Below the pieces are notes generated by a model. It worked only from the letters and a program-made list of their open reading frames with translations, was not told the origin of the DNA and ran no database searches. DNA of 64,000 bases from Macquaria australasica. Lineage: Eukaryota > Chordata > Actinopteri > Centrarchiformes > Percichthyidae. Positions 1 to 14,359 of the stretch are shown piece by piece. Each line of letters begins with the position of its first letter. Positions within the stretch are counted from its first letter, which is position 1. The translations under genes were made by a program, and so were the position numbers. The stretch is taken from assembly GCA_005408345.1 (NCBI GenBank), contig SEMN01000175.1, positions 589,001 through 653,000 on the forward strand, written 5' to 3'.

Positions 1-3000
1 ACTGAGTTAAGAGGTTGGATGTCTCTCCTTTTTGAAGCAAACACAATCAGGAACACTTTAGTAAAAAATAATCCTGAAATCAGAGTCAGGTCAGACAAAG
101 AGATACATTAAAGCCTAGTGAGAAATGCATTGTGGGATAGGCAAAGGAGGGGAAATAAAACCATTACATGTAGTTTACATCTTCAGATACCTTGTCAGTT
201 GTAGGTAATTGACATGCTGGGCAGTTTTCGGTGTCCTTCTGACAATCTGTCTTGTACATGCATGCCTAGAATTGTTACAGTAAGGAGGTGACAGCCTCCT
301 ACTGCCGCTGCCAAGCTCTATTCATAGCTGATTAATAGTGCCATTAGTCTCTGTGCCAGAGGTAATGAATGGCTGGCATTAAGGCTTAACGAGGAAGGTT
401 ACTCCTGATCTGCATAATGAATCTGGGTAACCAATACGCAGTCAACAGTCAAGACAAAGACATGCATAGCAAAGCAAAGAATTCATCTTAATATTCAATG
501 GGAGTAAAAGCAGTTTCTGAAATTAAAATAATTGGAGTAGCGTTAAAAGTTCTGATTAAAGCCTCATAACTTCAACTTTTATCTTCTGTTGCTAACTCCA
601 TAATCCTTTGCCGTGTTCCCCCAGTTACGCCAAGTAGCTTTTTCATCATGTGGTCTTGAGTACACAGATAAGAGAGCCTACCTCACTGGCTCGGACTATG
701 CACCTCCACCAAGAGAGCATAAATCTACTGAATGCAGATATCTGCCAGAAGCACCCACAGAACTGTAACTACAGATAGCCTTTTCACAGGGAATTCAGCA
801 GGCCACGCCAGCCCTCTTGCAAAATGGATTTTCTCAGGACTAGTTTCCATGTCTAATGTGGTTTGGTAATGATGACTGCACAAGAGACAGATCCAACACA
901 ATGCTAATGGTCCATTACTGAGTCGCTACTTTTATCTGCCACAGAATGAACAGAGCAAGAATGAACAATGTACTCAAAAAGCATAGTCCAGAGCCTTCAA
1001 AAACCCAACACAAAGAAGACTGTCAATTAGAACTGGCAGGCTTTGTCATGTTTCCTACAAACATGCAACAGTTGCATGATGAGAAAATATATGACTATAA
1101 ACTGAACAGCACATATCTGGTCTTGTGGTTGAATGCATGAAGGTGATTACAGAGAAACAGATTCTCTCTGAACAAAAACAGAGACATTCTTCATTCATTA
1201 AAATTTAAAGGTAATGTAAGCAACAACACAACACTTCAATAGCTGTTATGGGTTCTCAAGTAAATGTGTTACTGTTGGTTACTTAGAGCAACTGCTGACA
1301 ACTATGGCTGCTTTTGCCCCCCTACAACCTTCTTCCCCTCGCTTTCTCTTTCAAGATAAGACTGGAAAGATGAGCAAGCCTGACAGCTCATGACATTTGA
1401 GCAGCTCCTTAATGCGCCGACAAAGGCAACTGAGTCAGAAAGAGAAGACAAATGTTTCAAGTGAAGACAAAGTGAGAGGTGAAGAGAGAAACCAGGGAGT
1501 GCAAGAAAAAGGCTGACCAAGCATGGGGTGTTTTTTTTCCACTCATGTACCTTGTCGACAACAATAATAAACTCCATTTTTAACACAATTTTCAACGCTT
1601 ACAAAGTGCTTTACAAGCAATACAACAATAAATGAAAAGCAATTATTTAAACAATAAAATTGCAAGACGTTCATCAACAAAGGATAAAAATGCACCTTGT
1701 AATGTGTTCACCTTATCACTGGCCGAGGGGAAACTGACAGAGATACAGTGTCAGGTCTGTGGAGCATATCAGTAACTGCACACATTCCCTTTTGCTGTGA
1801 TAATCATACTGAGACAGTCAAGATTAAAGAGCAGCTCGAACCTCACAAAGGCTTAAACTGACGAGGTGTTCCAACTCAGACATAGTCCGGAAAAAAAAGT
1901 CTTTGTGTCTCAAACAGCATCTCCAACATTCCTCCCTATCATTTTCTAGGGCATGTTCACTGCGATCGAAAGAAAAAAATGAAATATGGCACGTTCCCCG
2001 GGAGAGAAATAAGCTTTTATTAATTAAAAAAGAAATACACAGCAATCCCAAAAATGAATGAATTTTCTCCTCATTAAGTCTTGAGTGATTGAAACATTTT
2101 TCTGGAACAATCTTTAGGCGTTGAAGATGCTGATGGTGGGGCCAGAGGGGAAACATCAAAGTCAGGCAAATTAAGAGAAATAATTTTGAGAGGTGAGAAC
2201 TCGTACGGTCATGTACAGAATATTGAAAAATGGGACTTCAAGCTTTTGATGTTACTGCCACCTAATACTATCGCTTCTGCATGCTTCACAATGCAGAAGG
2301 CGTGTACATGCTGACAATTGTTTTTTTTTTTTTTTTTTTAAACATAATAACGCAGCTTCTCTGCCTCAATAAGCACAGACCATAAATGCTGTTTGGAGTG
2401 GGTCACAGATGTATTTATGTCTCCACACTCCCTAAACACTCCTGTGGCGGCGGAGACAAACTGGGATGTGAGAGGACCCATCTGATAGATAAATGGGACT
2501 CCTGGATGCCATGTGGTGATGCAGCAAATGCTTTCGTAGGAGGGGGTGTTTGTACTTCCAAGGACGGTCTCTTTATCAGGTGGCTAAAACCTCCGAAAGC
2601 CTGTGCATGTTGTCCCTTTCAAACCCTACAGCGACTTCCTCTTAAATGAAACACAGTTTGTTCAAATCTACATCTATCTTGCTATTCGCATCCAAAATCA
2701 ACATTCTCAAATTCCCTGTGGGCCTACATAAACAAGTAGAAGGCATTTGTATGGGGTGTGTTTTGGATGGGATGATGGTATGTCTGTTTGCATCCACTCT
2801 TGGCCCTCTGGCAATTTACTGGTAATTTGGTTTTCATGAAAAAGTGACAATCCCTGCTCTGGGTTCTCAAAATAAACACTAAGCAGGGGGATTTAATGTG
2901 TGGGAATGTGTAAAATTCCATATACATTCTACTGAGACCAAAAACAAAACCCCAGAGGATCCACAGATCTCAACACATAGGGGAAAACAAACACCCTGAT

Positions 3001-6000
3001 TTGGAAATGACGACAGTAATTGAATGGGGTTGGGTTCATCAATAATTAATCATCTACTATGTGTACATACAACGTCTCTTCACCATCAAACACATGTACC
3101 CCCTTGATCCGTGAGCCACTGGTGAGTTAATTTGGGTGTGATTGCTTTGTTCCCCTGAACGCCTTGCTTCATCACACACACACTTGCAGAAAGATGCACG
3201 ATCATGAGGCCAACAGCTGCTTGCACAGACTCGGTATGCAAATGAACATGAGCGACTATGGTATACAATGTAACCCCCCCCCCTCCCTGCCTTCCCACTT
3301 TGACAAATCTGCATCATATGCATCACGTGCTCCACATGCTGGCTGGGAGAGGAAAGCGAGGCCTCTTGGGCTCGCCTTTCAAGCAGATCAAAACAGCCAG
3401 TGATGCTGCGCATCTCCAGAGCATTTCGCCACCAATGCCCAGGACTGGAAACAAGCTTTTCTTTCTGCACTGCCTGCCTTTGTATCTTATTACCTTGGAG
3501 GTACAAGAATACAATTCAACCTTTCCAGGGGAACAGAGCAACCCTGGAATGAAGTAATTGATTTCAGAGAGAGCTCCCTGTAACACTGTGTGTGTGCGTG
3601 TACACATGCACTTGCAACATTTTATGTTTTAAGTGAGTGGAGCTGAACAACCAGGAAAGGGCTGAAAAGGTCAAATAGGATGTTTGCAAAAGTGGGAGCA
3701 GCTGCATCCCCCTTGGGAGACTCACTAACAAACAGTCCAGCTAATCAGACTCCCACCAATAAAGCTGCCTCCCTGGGTTAGACCCACTGTGAAGCGGCTA
3801 TCGCACTATGCTAGAAGCCAGCGGGATGCCCACAACCCACTGTTATGTTACTCACTATTCTACTTTTAGCTTATGGAAACTGGGAGGCTCAGTGGAGAGA
3901 AGAGGGGTGGGTGCTAACAGGAAAAATAAAAGCTCCAGCTTTGGTGGCGCCGCTCATAGGGGTCAGCTGCCTGCAGCTAAGGGAAGGGTGTGAAGGGAAA
4001 ATGATGTTTTTGTGCCATGTGCATGTGGTACTTCCAATTACTGCACCCAGAGGACTGTCCACATCCAAAAACATCAGATCGGCATCCTGAATGAGTGTGT
4101 GTTGGAGGTGGATGCTCTTATATCGTAAATAGGGGCTCGTGTTAGTGAGGTGTGTAAAACAGACTGTCAGAAAAAAGCAGATCCCTCACACTTACATACG
4201 CAGTCAGGCCTAAAACTGGTGTTGATAACAAGACTGACCTTCAAAAAAAAGGCACTGACGCAGGTACTGAAGGCTGTTTTAATCCTTTTTGTGCTTTTCT
4301 GTGCAAAACAAGAGCAAAAAAGGCATTTTGCAGTTAGCACTTAGGCGACAGACCATTTATAAATGAGGCAAAGCCTTTCACCACGGTTGAGTAAATACAG
4401 CCCATAGAAAAGTTCAGCCCGTGCTGTGAGAACCTCAGCTTGTAAACACACACACACACAGCACCATCCCTGAGAGACAGAGCCACAACACAAACACTTA
4501 CTTTGCCATCAGCGCCCGTACGAACAGCAATTTGGTGAAGGCTGATTTCAGCTCTTCGCAAATCAATTTAGGCTACAATCCCTCTGATCAGCTTCCTACA
4601 GCCCCCAGTGGGGGAACACATCCACTAATCACTATCTCTAACATTGTGTGTGTGTGTGTGTGTGTGTGTACACCAAAGAGATTTTGTGTGTATTTCAGCT
4701 AAGACACAGCGTGCACATTTTAGGGGCTTTATCCCCAAATTTGAATTTCAATATATTTTGCTATGAGGCAGAATTTAGCGTAATATATTCACATTTACAT
4801 ATAATTAATATTCTCCATGAAATGCCCCTGATTTGTTTTTTTATTGCCTTTTCATGATCACAAACATTTATAACTACAATGTTCTCAATAAAACAACATT
4901 ATTAGCATATTTGTTTAATCAGCCATAAGCCACTGACAGCAAATGATACTCAACACTGTAAGTTAAGATAAGGTACTTATTATAATAGCACCCGCAGTGT
5001 ATAATAGCACCCGCAGCTACATGTGGTGAATGTAAAATTTTGCTGTTGGACGACAGGTAAATTTGGTGTTAATCGATGTTTTTTATTTTTTTTAAATTTT
5101 TTTATGGAAAAGGCTTCAACTACTTTTTTGGAGGCAATTTTATCCCCCAGTTGCACTTAATTAGCTTGTGCAACAACACACTCCTCTCCCCTTTTAGGCT
5201 TCTTATCTCAGTTTCTGCTGCGTCACTCTAATGGGATGTTCATTATGATATAATGTTGACTTTTGGAAATTGCAATTTTGAAAATAAACAACACCCCTAA
5301 CAGCAGCCTCAAAAAATTACCATAGAGTTGAATCAACACCTCTCTAACAGACTGAACGTTACAAAGTTTAATGAAAAACTGCAATGGATTGCATTATGCT
5401 GTCACATATTCCACCTGCTACTGTATACTGTGAATACATGTGCAGTCACTAGTGTACATCTAGTATATGACAGAGATCCAGCCGGAAACAAAGAGAGTCA
5501 AGGCAAGCGAGGGCAACCTTGACATGATGATTGCAGGTTTGAACAAACAATGAGAAACAATTGAGTTGGATCAATCAGTTAACATAATTACTTTGTGTCC
5601 CTGTGACCTCATGACGCCCTCACGAAGGCAGTCACCATACAGTAAAAGAAGTGTGACCATATGTGTGCATGCATGTGTATCCCAGCAGCACATGACATGT
5701 TGTTTAACTGTCACATTTTCACACTGGTTGCCCGCTGTTGAAGGTAAACTTACGATGCAGGCCGTGCCAACAGAAAACGTGGTGCGCCGCCCTGCACTGT
5801 GCTGACACATTCACATGCTCACAGCGTTACACATTCACTCCTCCTGGCCTGGCCGTGACCCTGCTAGCAGATGATGGAGCACACCGTATTCCCTGAAGTG
5901 GGCCAGAGCTTTTATTTAGTCTGGCTGGAGGGAAGGGTCTTTTAGCAGCCTATTCTCACTTCTTGATTTGAACAGGGAATAAGGGTGGCCCTCTGATGTA

Positions 6001-9000
6001 GAGGAAGGAGCCCCCTGTCTGTGGCTTGTCTACTACAAATGTGTTTTTTAAAAACTTTTTTTTTTACTGCTCCGCCCACTGGAATTTTCCTTGTTGTTTA
6101 ATCATGATCTAGTTACATTTTATATTACATGGATTTATAACAAAGTGTATTTTTCTTTCCTCAACACCAGCTAGAGCTGCTGCACTGACAGCAGTACTGG
6201 GACAGCAGAGACCTCCTTTTATGTATCTCTCTTTACTTTAAATTCAATATCAATTCAAGTACTTCTTGATTTGTATTAGAAGAAGACAACAATACAGCTT
6301 CAGCATCAAGATATATTTGTACATAAAACTCTTCCTTCTTGTGTCAGCACACAGCCAGAACAATGGATCTAGGCTGCTGTGTTCCCGTCTCTCATGTGTA
6401 TCGACTATTCCGTGTGGAAATTATTACTGCTTGTGTTGAAACGATACAGTTTCAATATTTGAGTGTCTGTTTGTGTTACAAATTTGCTGCAGATACCAGT
6501 TCTGTTTAGAGAATTAATCTCTCTGAAGGCTTAGTACAACGTTTTAAACATAAGGTGGCAGAGTTTGGAGCTTTCTCTGCTTTTTTGTTGGTCAGTGTGA
6601 GCAGAATTGCTTCTGGCAACCAGGTCTGTCCATAACAGCTTTCTTTGGCCGGGTTGTGTTCAGTTTATAGTGCAATAGCTACGGTCTATTAACCTGTTTT
6701 TTATGTTGTGGTTGTTCCTTGCCAGTAGATTTCTTATGGAATAATATTTTTTAAGTCTGATTTTGTGGCTCCAGAAAATGTACTTGTTTCATTCATTTTC
6801 AGTAAGAGGAGTTGTTGAGAGGCTGCATGCATTGTTTGTTCAAGCTTTAACGAAATATGTAGAGATTCATTTTGTCTCCCTTGAAAACCATTCTCCTATT
6901 ATAATAACAGTGCAGAAGGCTCCACATTGCTTCTAATTGGTTCGTCTTGATCCTTCACAGGCAAGGTTAAACTCCCGCTTCATTTGGTTTCATGTGTTGT
7001 AAATTAGCGACATCTAAATAAAGCTTGTGTGGGTTTTCTCGACTTCTGGATGCTTTTTGAGGCATAATCTTCATTAGGCGTTAGCTGTCGTCACTCAGAT
7101 CAAAGCGAATGACATTCAGTAGTTGTATCTACTTTCGGTTGTTAACGACAGTGCCAACTCATCTGCAAATACAGTAGGAGGCTCTTGGTTTCTGTGTCAT
7201 TTCACAGGGAGATCTGGTGATCAAGTCTGCTGTAATTAATTGATTTACTAATGAAGTTACGGTATGTGCGACTCTCTAAATATCCCTTCCAGTATCTCCC
7301 TGTGCCTGTCACTTTGTCAAGCTGCAGCTTTGGGGACAGCACACGTCAGTTTATCATGCCAGCTCTCCTGATGCCTGTAATCATATATACACAGAGTGAT
7401 GGAGGGAGAGGAAAACCAGGAGACACGGTGAGCACTCAGGCAGTGATGAGGCATCTCCATCTCAGTGGGGGTCTGGTACCTCTGATGGGAGGGGAGGACA
7501 GGACTCTTCTGTCTGCTGCCACATGTCTAAGGGGGGGGGACTAATGGCAGCATGGCTGGATAAAGGGGAAGATAAAGGGAGAGGAGGAGAGATAGATAGA
7601 TAGAAGAGAGAAAGGGAAGGAGAAAGAGAAAGAGATGAAAGAGAGGGAGGCTTCGAGAAGGACTGCTTGCCTGGTTAAGCTTTGGATTTAACAAAAGCTT
7701 GAACAAATACATTTGCATCAGAAATAGTGTATCATCTTTCTTTCATCATAAAATACCTGAATAATATCTAAGGATACTGATGTTTTTTAAAATTGTGTTA
7801 TCTCTTACCCAAAGTTGGCTAAGTATTTAGTAAAATGTCTCCCTTTCATTTATCTCAATGAAATTCACTTGCAACAGTCGTGGCTAAAACAGCATGAGAG
7901 CTCAGAGCTTGTACATCCAAACAAGCTTTCAGGCTCTCTAGTGAAGTACTTGGCTTGGGCACTAGGAGGCAAAATGTCAAAACATTATTCATGTGAGCTG
8001 TAGGAATGGAGAGGAGAAGAGAGGAGAGAGGAGAGACGGACAAACTCAGACAGAGGAGGATTTCCATGTTGAAGCCAGCACAGCATATGGAAGGAGCAAA
8101 AAATAAGTATTCACATACAAATGTAAGTGTATCTCTTGAATTTATGCAAACATAAAAACAGCAAAAAACACACACTTAAGGGCCAATTTTAAATGCAGAT
8201 CTATCCGCAGTTTTCATATTAAAGCTTTTAGATGCTTGAATCTTAAACTTGCCGTTTTTTGACAAGTGGGCAAAAAAATAATGCTGAAAAACATGCAGTT
8301 TTCTATCCTCTTATGAATGTCTGTTTCTAAAACATAAACGCTATATGCAGCTCTCCACTCCTAGAAGGCAACAGCACCAGCTATCCTAAAAACTAAACAT
8401 TTGTTTCGGCTCTGCTTTGCATCAGAAAAAGCAACCACACTGCAAAACCTGAGTATACATTTTAGTGTGCCACCTTATCAGGCTTCAAACACAGTCTCAC
8501 TCTTTGTACTGTATATGGAAAGATGGCAGTCAGATAAACAAGTGCTTTGTCTAGGCGTGTACAACTTCAAAGTTGAAAAACGTGACCCATTTCCTCTCTA
8601 AGCTGTAATTGCCACCTACTACAGTATCATGCATAAACGCGTCACACAATCATGTGCTGTTAAAAAGCTGCAAATTGTTGCTGCACATTGTCTATAGATG
8701 ACATGTGACGATAATCCCTTAAATAGCATATCCTCTGCAGCTGCCTAACCTCCCTCATGATCATTCTGACAATAAGGTCTACATGTGGACAGAAAATATC
8801 GAAACTGCCAGCAGGGAATCATCATGAAGGCCATTAGAGGTTGTATTTATAGTTTAGCAAGGAAAGGATGGGCCAATCTGCAGGGAATTTGATAAAACCT
8901 CATATACAGAACGCATATGTTGAATCAAACTTGTTAGTGAGAACGTTTCCAGATCAAAACAGTGGTTATTGATCCCAACTACTGCACATGTGGGCTGGAT

Positions 9001-12000
9001 TTAACACAATGAACTGACGTAAGCTTTAAATCTCTATTGTTTCTGGAAAAAATAAATAAATCAGCATATAATTATATTTGAGATATTATTTTGCATTTGT
9101 CAGTGGGAAAAGTCATACCAAATTAAATTATCGCTTTCCTTCTCTGAGGCAAAACGTAATGACTCACAACGGTAACTAACGAGCACAACTACACAAATGT
9201 CCAGCACTTCCAAAAGACGACAAGTCTGAATGTGGCAGTTTTACAAGAGACATTAAGAGGCACTTACTTGGCCTGCATAACACTGCATAATTAGGTCTCC
9301 TTGAGGTCCACTTTTGGCATTTGTGCTCCTATTTACCCACATCTGTTTGCAACTAGTTGACCCATATTGCACATGGCTGTGGAATGTCCAGGAAAATTGT
9401 TCAAGACTGCAATCTGTGGCCCTATTTTTGACCTCCACTACCCCAAAAATCTGTTTTTCAAGGTTTTAAAACTGCTGAAGCAAAGTGAAATAATGTGAAC
9501 TTTGAGGAAAAGGCTTTCTTTTCTCTTCTGCAGCAGTTTGTCCATGTACTAACCCTTTGTATTGATACAAAGCACATATCACTATAAATAACTTTCAAGA
9601 TACTGTACACATGCTAACACCTGACAGCTGACCTTTTTCCATTCCAAACACCCACAAGTGCGAATCATCAGCGGAGCCACATTTAACTGCAGCTGGCAGC
9701 ATCAAGATGCAAAGATTATGAGCACTAATGAATATTAGCCAACTTGCAGCCGCTGCGTGTTCAGATGCAGTTCACCCCCATTGATTTCCCTGTTGGGTGA
9801 AGACAACTTTATCCCTGTGGCAAGTCCCTGGCTTATCTCCCCCGACTGCAAGGCAGCCGACAGACGGGGTGTTTTCCTGGCCCCGTTTCAGGATGATTCA
9901 AGCCTGCCAGGTGTGAGCGGGATACGTGACTGAGCAGAAACACACAGGGGCAGCAAAGAGCAGGAGGGGTGTTTGTGTAAGAGTGAGTTAGGAAGTGGAC
10001 AAAGATGCCCAGCTGTGAGGGAGCAGCCATATAGGGGGAATATTCAAGGCAGCACAATTAACACAAAGCCCAGTGTGTTGGATTATTAGAGAGAGCAGGT
10101 GGCTGTGAAAGACAAGGAGAGAGAAAGTGAGAGGAAGAGGCGAGAGAGGTGGCAGATGGCTGTAGGTCTGTATGTGTCCATACTGAGCAGCACAGGAGGA
10201 AAGAATACAACAGAGGAGAGACTCTAAGGAGAGAGATACTACTCTAATAGAACTTAAAGAGATTCATTTCAACCTCAAATCACAGAGCCGTACCCTCAAA
10301 ACACTAATAGCTGTAGAAAATGAGCTGATTTCAAACATGTTCTCATTGATTCCCCTTTGAGAGGAAATTACTTTGACACAGTGAAGCGAGCATTTGTGGA
10401 GAGTGCAGCAGCTGATGTGTCTATACAAGCACAAAATGTCAATAATTTACAGGAAGAATAAACAGTATCACTGCGACTTTGGTTATTTTCTAGATCCACC
10501 ATCTGAGACTCAGATGATGACCGGATAATAAACTGATGAATAAACAGGAAACTGGAAAACCTTCTGGTTAAGTGTGTTTAAATTAGGATTATTGTGACCA
10601 AGACAGAGGTAAACACTCAGAAGAGTAAGAAAGGAAAAGATTCTCTGTGATATTTATAGATTAAACAGAGATTAATTCCTTCAAAGCCACACTCAGGGCA
10701 GACCCCGTGTACAAGGCCAGCTGGCTCAGTAATTCATCCCATTTATCATTAACTCAAAACAAAACAAAAAAGAAAAGGCTTAGGGCAATGTAAAGTGGCA
10801 AAACCCTTATCAATGGTGTCAAACACAAACACAATGAGCTGCAGGTCATCATTATTTCTGACTTCATATCCTCCAATCAGAGGGGGTGGCACAGCTAGTG
10901 GGCCACCAGTTGGCCACCTGCTTCAAGTGAGGGGGAGTTCACGCTTGATTACATTTTGCCGTCTCACTCAATAAAATGGGAGAGTCTGAGTCAACAGTAA
11001 AGTAGTGATTGTGATGTAAAGAATATACACAAAGAAACACTGATTTCTGCTGTGTTAGGGTTGTTTTAACTCCATTCCCTTTGCAGTTTCTTTTTTGTTC
11101 CTCCATTTTCCACCTTGTTGTTTTATTTAGATGATGCTTTCCAGTGAAATTGAGTCTTGTTTATCATCTTGAATTTCTTGTTTTCTGGAGTGGTTTTTAC
11201 AAGCCCCCGTGGGTTAGACTACAATTATTATAATGTGTGCAAATGATCTCAAATCTAAGTTGTATTACATTTTCTCTAATGATCAGAGGCAATGAAACAA
11301 AATTACCTCAAGAAGTAGGATGTTAAAATGATTTTTCCACATTTTCTTCTATTTTTGGGCACCTTTTTGGTGCCCCTAGCCACTGTCCTTGGTGTCTGCT
11401 TTTGTTGTACTCTGCACTCAGCAGCTCCACTCTGGGAATTACATAGTTCAAACCTCTCCTTTGGCTTTAAAGGGAAGTGTACAACAAGAAAGACTATGCT
11501 GCAGCTATCCAGGCGCTCTCACTTCACCAGCATATGTTTAAGTAAAGCTCCTTTCTGAAAGAAGGCCTTTACATGTCTAAGGATGCTGCATCAAAGCACA
11601 GGCATTGTGTCAAAGCAGCTTTCCTAAAGTCCTCCCAACATTTCTGTAACACTAGATGTGGAATGGACTGTGTGCAAACCAAGCGTCGAGATATAGTGCT
11701 GTTGCCTTTTGAGTCACCTCTGGTTTAACAAGATCCCAGTGGTTTCATTTCACTGTTCACTACACACTCTCACTCACTCCTCACACCTTCACAGATGTGC
11801 ACAGCCTCGAGAATCCATATAGGTGTTTATAAATAAGGCAAACTGTATAGAGAGCAGGAGACCCACTCTTTTACAAAGCTAGCTTGTGTTCTTGTTGAAA
11901 GAGTATTTTTTGCATTCTTTTATCGCTATTTCTAAAAAGCCCAAACATTATACTGGAATTTTCTGGGCTGCAGGTATATATACTACTGTACTTGATATTA

Positions 12001-12350
12001 ACATTATTTTATTAGCATTCAACAACTCCAGCTCCCATAACTGTGATTCATAGGAGGCTGTTAAGCTAAAAAATAATCACAAGGAGCATCGTGTTGAGAC
12101 TGGTGTTGATGTTCAAATTGCTGTGAACAGATGCTTGCGCTTCCAACTGTAGTGCTTGGCTGTCTGAGCAAAACATGTCAGACATGGCTAATTTCTGAGT
12201 CGTCTCTGACATTAATTATTTCATCACTGAAGCATTTTTAAAAAAATCAATTTTGTGTTTTTGTCATCTTCTCAAGTAGGAATCAGTTTTATCTAGTTAA
12301 CTAACACATCTGATGTGCAGACTAGCGGCTGGTCCTGGTGAGTGGCGTAC
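1..12350 (-). other. neo1 intronic sequence 3' of the Ig4 exons
   Basis: From the donor at 12350 to the window start, no further exon could be identified, although the next exon of the family should encode the linker and fibronectin type III domain 1. Open frames here are short and show no recognisable domain. The stretch holds a (TG)n run (4645-4669), a 17-bp direct duplication (4981-4997 and 5000-5016), poly-T at about 2322-2339 and purine-rich tracts (about 7555-7650 and 8005-8045). Segments rich in TAAT/ATTA words, for example 300-440 and 9700-9770, could be conserved noncoding sequence. That is inference only. Confidence 0.6.
4645..4669. repeat. (TG)n microsatellite
   Basis: A 25-bp TG run. 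A shorter CA run lies at about 4446-4460. Confidence 0.95.
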
Positions 12351-12471
12351 CGTGATCTAAGATGATGAGCTGGGCGCTGGATTGGATGTTGCCTGCATCG
12401 TTTTCCGCGAGACACTGGTAGAAACCCTCGTCTGACTTGACCAGACCCAGAACCTGCAGGTTGTGCTCCTT
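12351..12471 (-). CDS. neo1: neogenin exon encoding second half of immunoglobulin domain 4
   Basis: This 121-bp exon completes Ig domain 4. It starts exactly at KEHNLQVLGLVKSDEG and carries the second cysteine in FYQCLAENDAGN, then SSAQLIILDH. The acceptor is gttctgtag and the donor CACG|gtacgc. It starts in phase 0 and ends in phase 1, with a single G left for the first codon of the next exon. By comparison with human NEO1 that exon should encode the linker to the first fibronectin type III domain, and it was not found between positions 1 and 12350. KEHNLQ at the exon start separates neogenin from DCC, which has GGSNLR here. Confidence 0.95.
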
Positions 12472-12665
12472 CTACAGAACATGAAGGAAGGAGGTAACAT
12501 AGAAAATAAATGAAAAACAAAAACAAGCAGTTAATAATTTTACAAGTAGCATTTTTCTACCAATCTCAAACTCTTTATTATGACACTGTTATGATGTAAA
12601 AGACTGCTGATAGTACAATGTCTTCAGTGCAGAAAAGGTACCACTTTAGTGTTAAATGAACTTAC
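12472..12665 (-). other. neo1 intron within Ig4 (194 bp, phase 0)
   Basis: This short GT-AG intron separates the two Ig4 half-exons. The donor is gtaagttc-like at the high-coordinate end and the acceptor is ttctgtag at the low end. I see no repeat or other feature in it. Confidence 0.88.
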
Positions 12666-12820
12666 AATTAGTTTGAAGTAGTCACTGGGGATGACAGCAT
12701 CTCCATTCTTGACCCATTTGACAGTGGGAGCTGGTGATCCTGAAACCTCACACTCAAAGACGATGTCCATGGACTCGTGGGCATAAATGTTGGCTGGCCG
12801 ACTGACAAACTGGGGAGAAA
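12666..12820 (-). CDS. neo1: neogenin exon encoding first half of immunoglobulin domain 4
   Basis: This 155-bp exon encodes the N-terminal half of Ig domain 4. It reads SPQFVSRPANIYAHESMDIV, then FECEVSG with the first cysteine and VKWVKNGD with the core tryptophan, then VIPSDYFKLI. The IYAHESMDIVFECEV segment is nearly identical to remembered vertebrate neogenin. DCC has LYAYESMDIEFEC at this position. The acceptor is tcccacag and the donor CTAATT|gtaag. The exon enters in phase 1 and leaves in phase 0. It is separated from the next exon by a short 194-bp intron, in contrast to the 15.3-kb intron on its 5' side. Confidence 0.95.
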
Positions 12821-13486
12821 CTGTGGGATCCAGATGAGAAAGAGGAGTCAGGGAAGTTTGAAAAATAAAATGACATTACATTTATTGTCAAAGTTCAGAG
12901 GAACTGACTAAACAGTTAAAGCAAAGCAGCGAATATGAGATGACTGGGGGGAAAAAATCATCTTTTGCCTATGAAATTAAGTAAGCAATTTCTCAAAACT
13001 AACCAGGCACATCAAACTCCAGCACTCTGGTCTCTGCCAGGAAATGAGCAAGACCAAATGATGCCATGCCTCCCCCTTCAACTGCCAAAATTGCCAGTTA
13101 AGGGAGGGTGGAAAGAACAACAAACAGTAAAATCTAACAACAACTTATCCAATTATCTTCTGCACCATTCACACAACTGTGACCTTTTCAGTAGATGACA
13201 ACACTTTCACAAAAAGGTTCAGTAACCCCTGGTCTTATTCATTTAGGAATGGGTGAAAAACAGCTTATTTGGTACCAGTACAGTGTGTTAGCATGCTACA
13301 CTAGGCAAGCCAAGCACTTGCAGATCTCCTCTAGTCCTGGTAATGAGGGCCAGAAAGGAGTTATTTGATCTGCTGGGGCGATACAGCGCCTCATCAATCT
13401 GTCCTGGAACAAGGTCACTGGGAGCGCACGGCCCAGGCCTCGTCCTCTCTCTATAATTGGACTGTATGTGTATGTGAGGAGAGACA

Positions 13487-13514
13487 GTGTGTGTGTGTGT
13501 GTGTGTGTGTGTGT
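13487..13514. repeat. (GT)n microsatellite
   Basis: A 28-bp perfect GT array about 700 bp upstream (in neo1 sense) of the Ig4 exons. Confidence 0.97.
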
Positions 13515-14359
13515 TTCTGTGCCTTTGCTGCCTCTGTGCATTCTCTGATAAACGGCGACCTCTCTGACCACAGTTTAAATTAATGCATTGTTAGTGTGTC
13601 GCAGTGTTCGACATAAGCCTCGCTGGCTCTGTGATAGCTAGTTATTAGCGTCTATTTTGTGGCTATTCACATGGGCTGACTGGACATTAGTAGCAATGGT
13701 TGGATACGGTCCTTTTTCTGGCTTTATTCAGCAGAGTAGCAGGTTGTGAGATCACGTCCCCCTCATCTGCTTGATGTAGCTGTGGCTAATTTACTCGAAC
13801 ATGACATTCCTAGATTTGCTTTCATTCTGTTGGGACATGCTTTTACCAACAGCAAGAAAATTAAGTCTCTCAAATTATAATCACAACAGCCTCAATACAC
13901 CAAGACACACTGGGCACTATGACATGTTTGTATTCTGACCTTAAAATGCACTTTGCCCATCTGGTTGGTATTTTCATGCCCTACACAGATCACATGGCGC
14001 AAAGGTGGGAGGAGAGGCGCAACTCGACAGAAGTTGCACACAAAGAGATATCAAACTGCTTTCTCTGTACCCTCATCTAAAAACCCAGGGGCAGCACCTG
14101 TGTGTGTCCTCACTTTTTTTTTATACCAAACTTATCTGGAAAAAGCTCCGTTTTTAATCTTTAACATGCAGTTTAAATTGAAAAATGTGATAGTGGCAGG
14201 ATTATGACATGTGTCATATGTTTTGTTAAATTTCTTAAAAGACATTTCCACATCTCCCTCTGGATAGTCATGCAAACAGGATAACTGTGGCGAATTATTT
14301 GTGTATGCAATCGCGTAAACAGCTTAAGTTTTGGCAGCAGTAGCAGTTGTGATCATGTA

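Noticed and set aside
3057..3607. Several overlapping frames of 70-149 residues on both strands
   Set aside because: No recognisable domain, biased composition and no splice or homology support. They are likely chance frames in intronic DNA.
12965..13198. A 77-residue plus-strand frame next to the Ig4 exon
   Set aside because: It is antisense to neo1, in intron, and has no recognisable motif.
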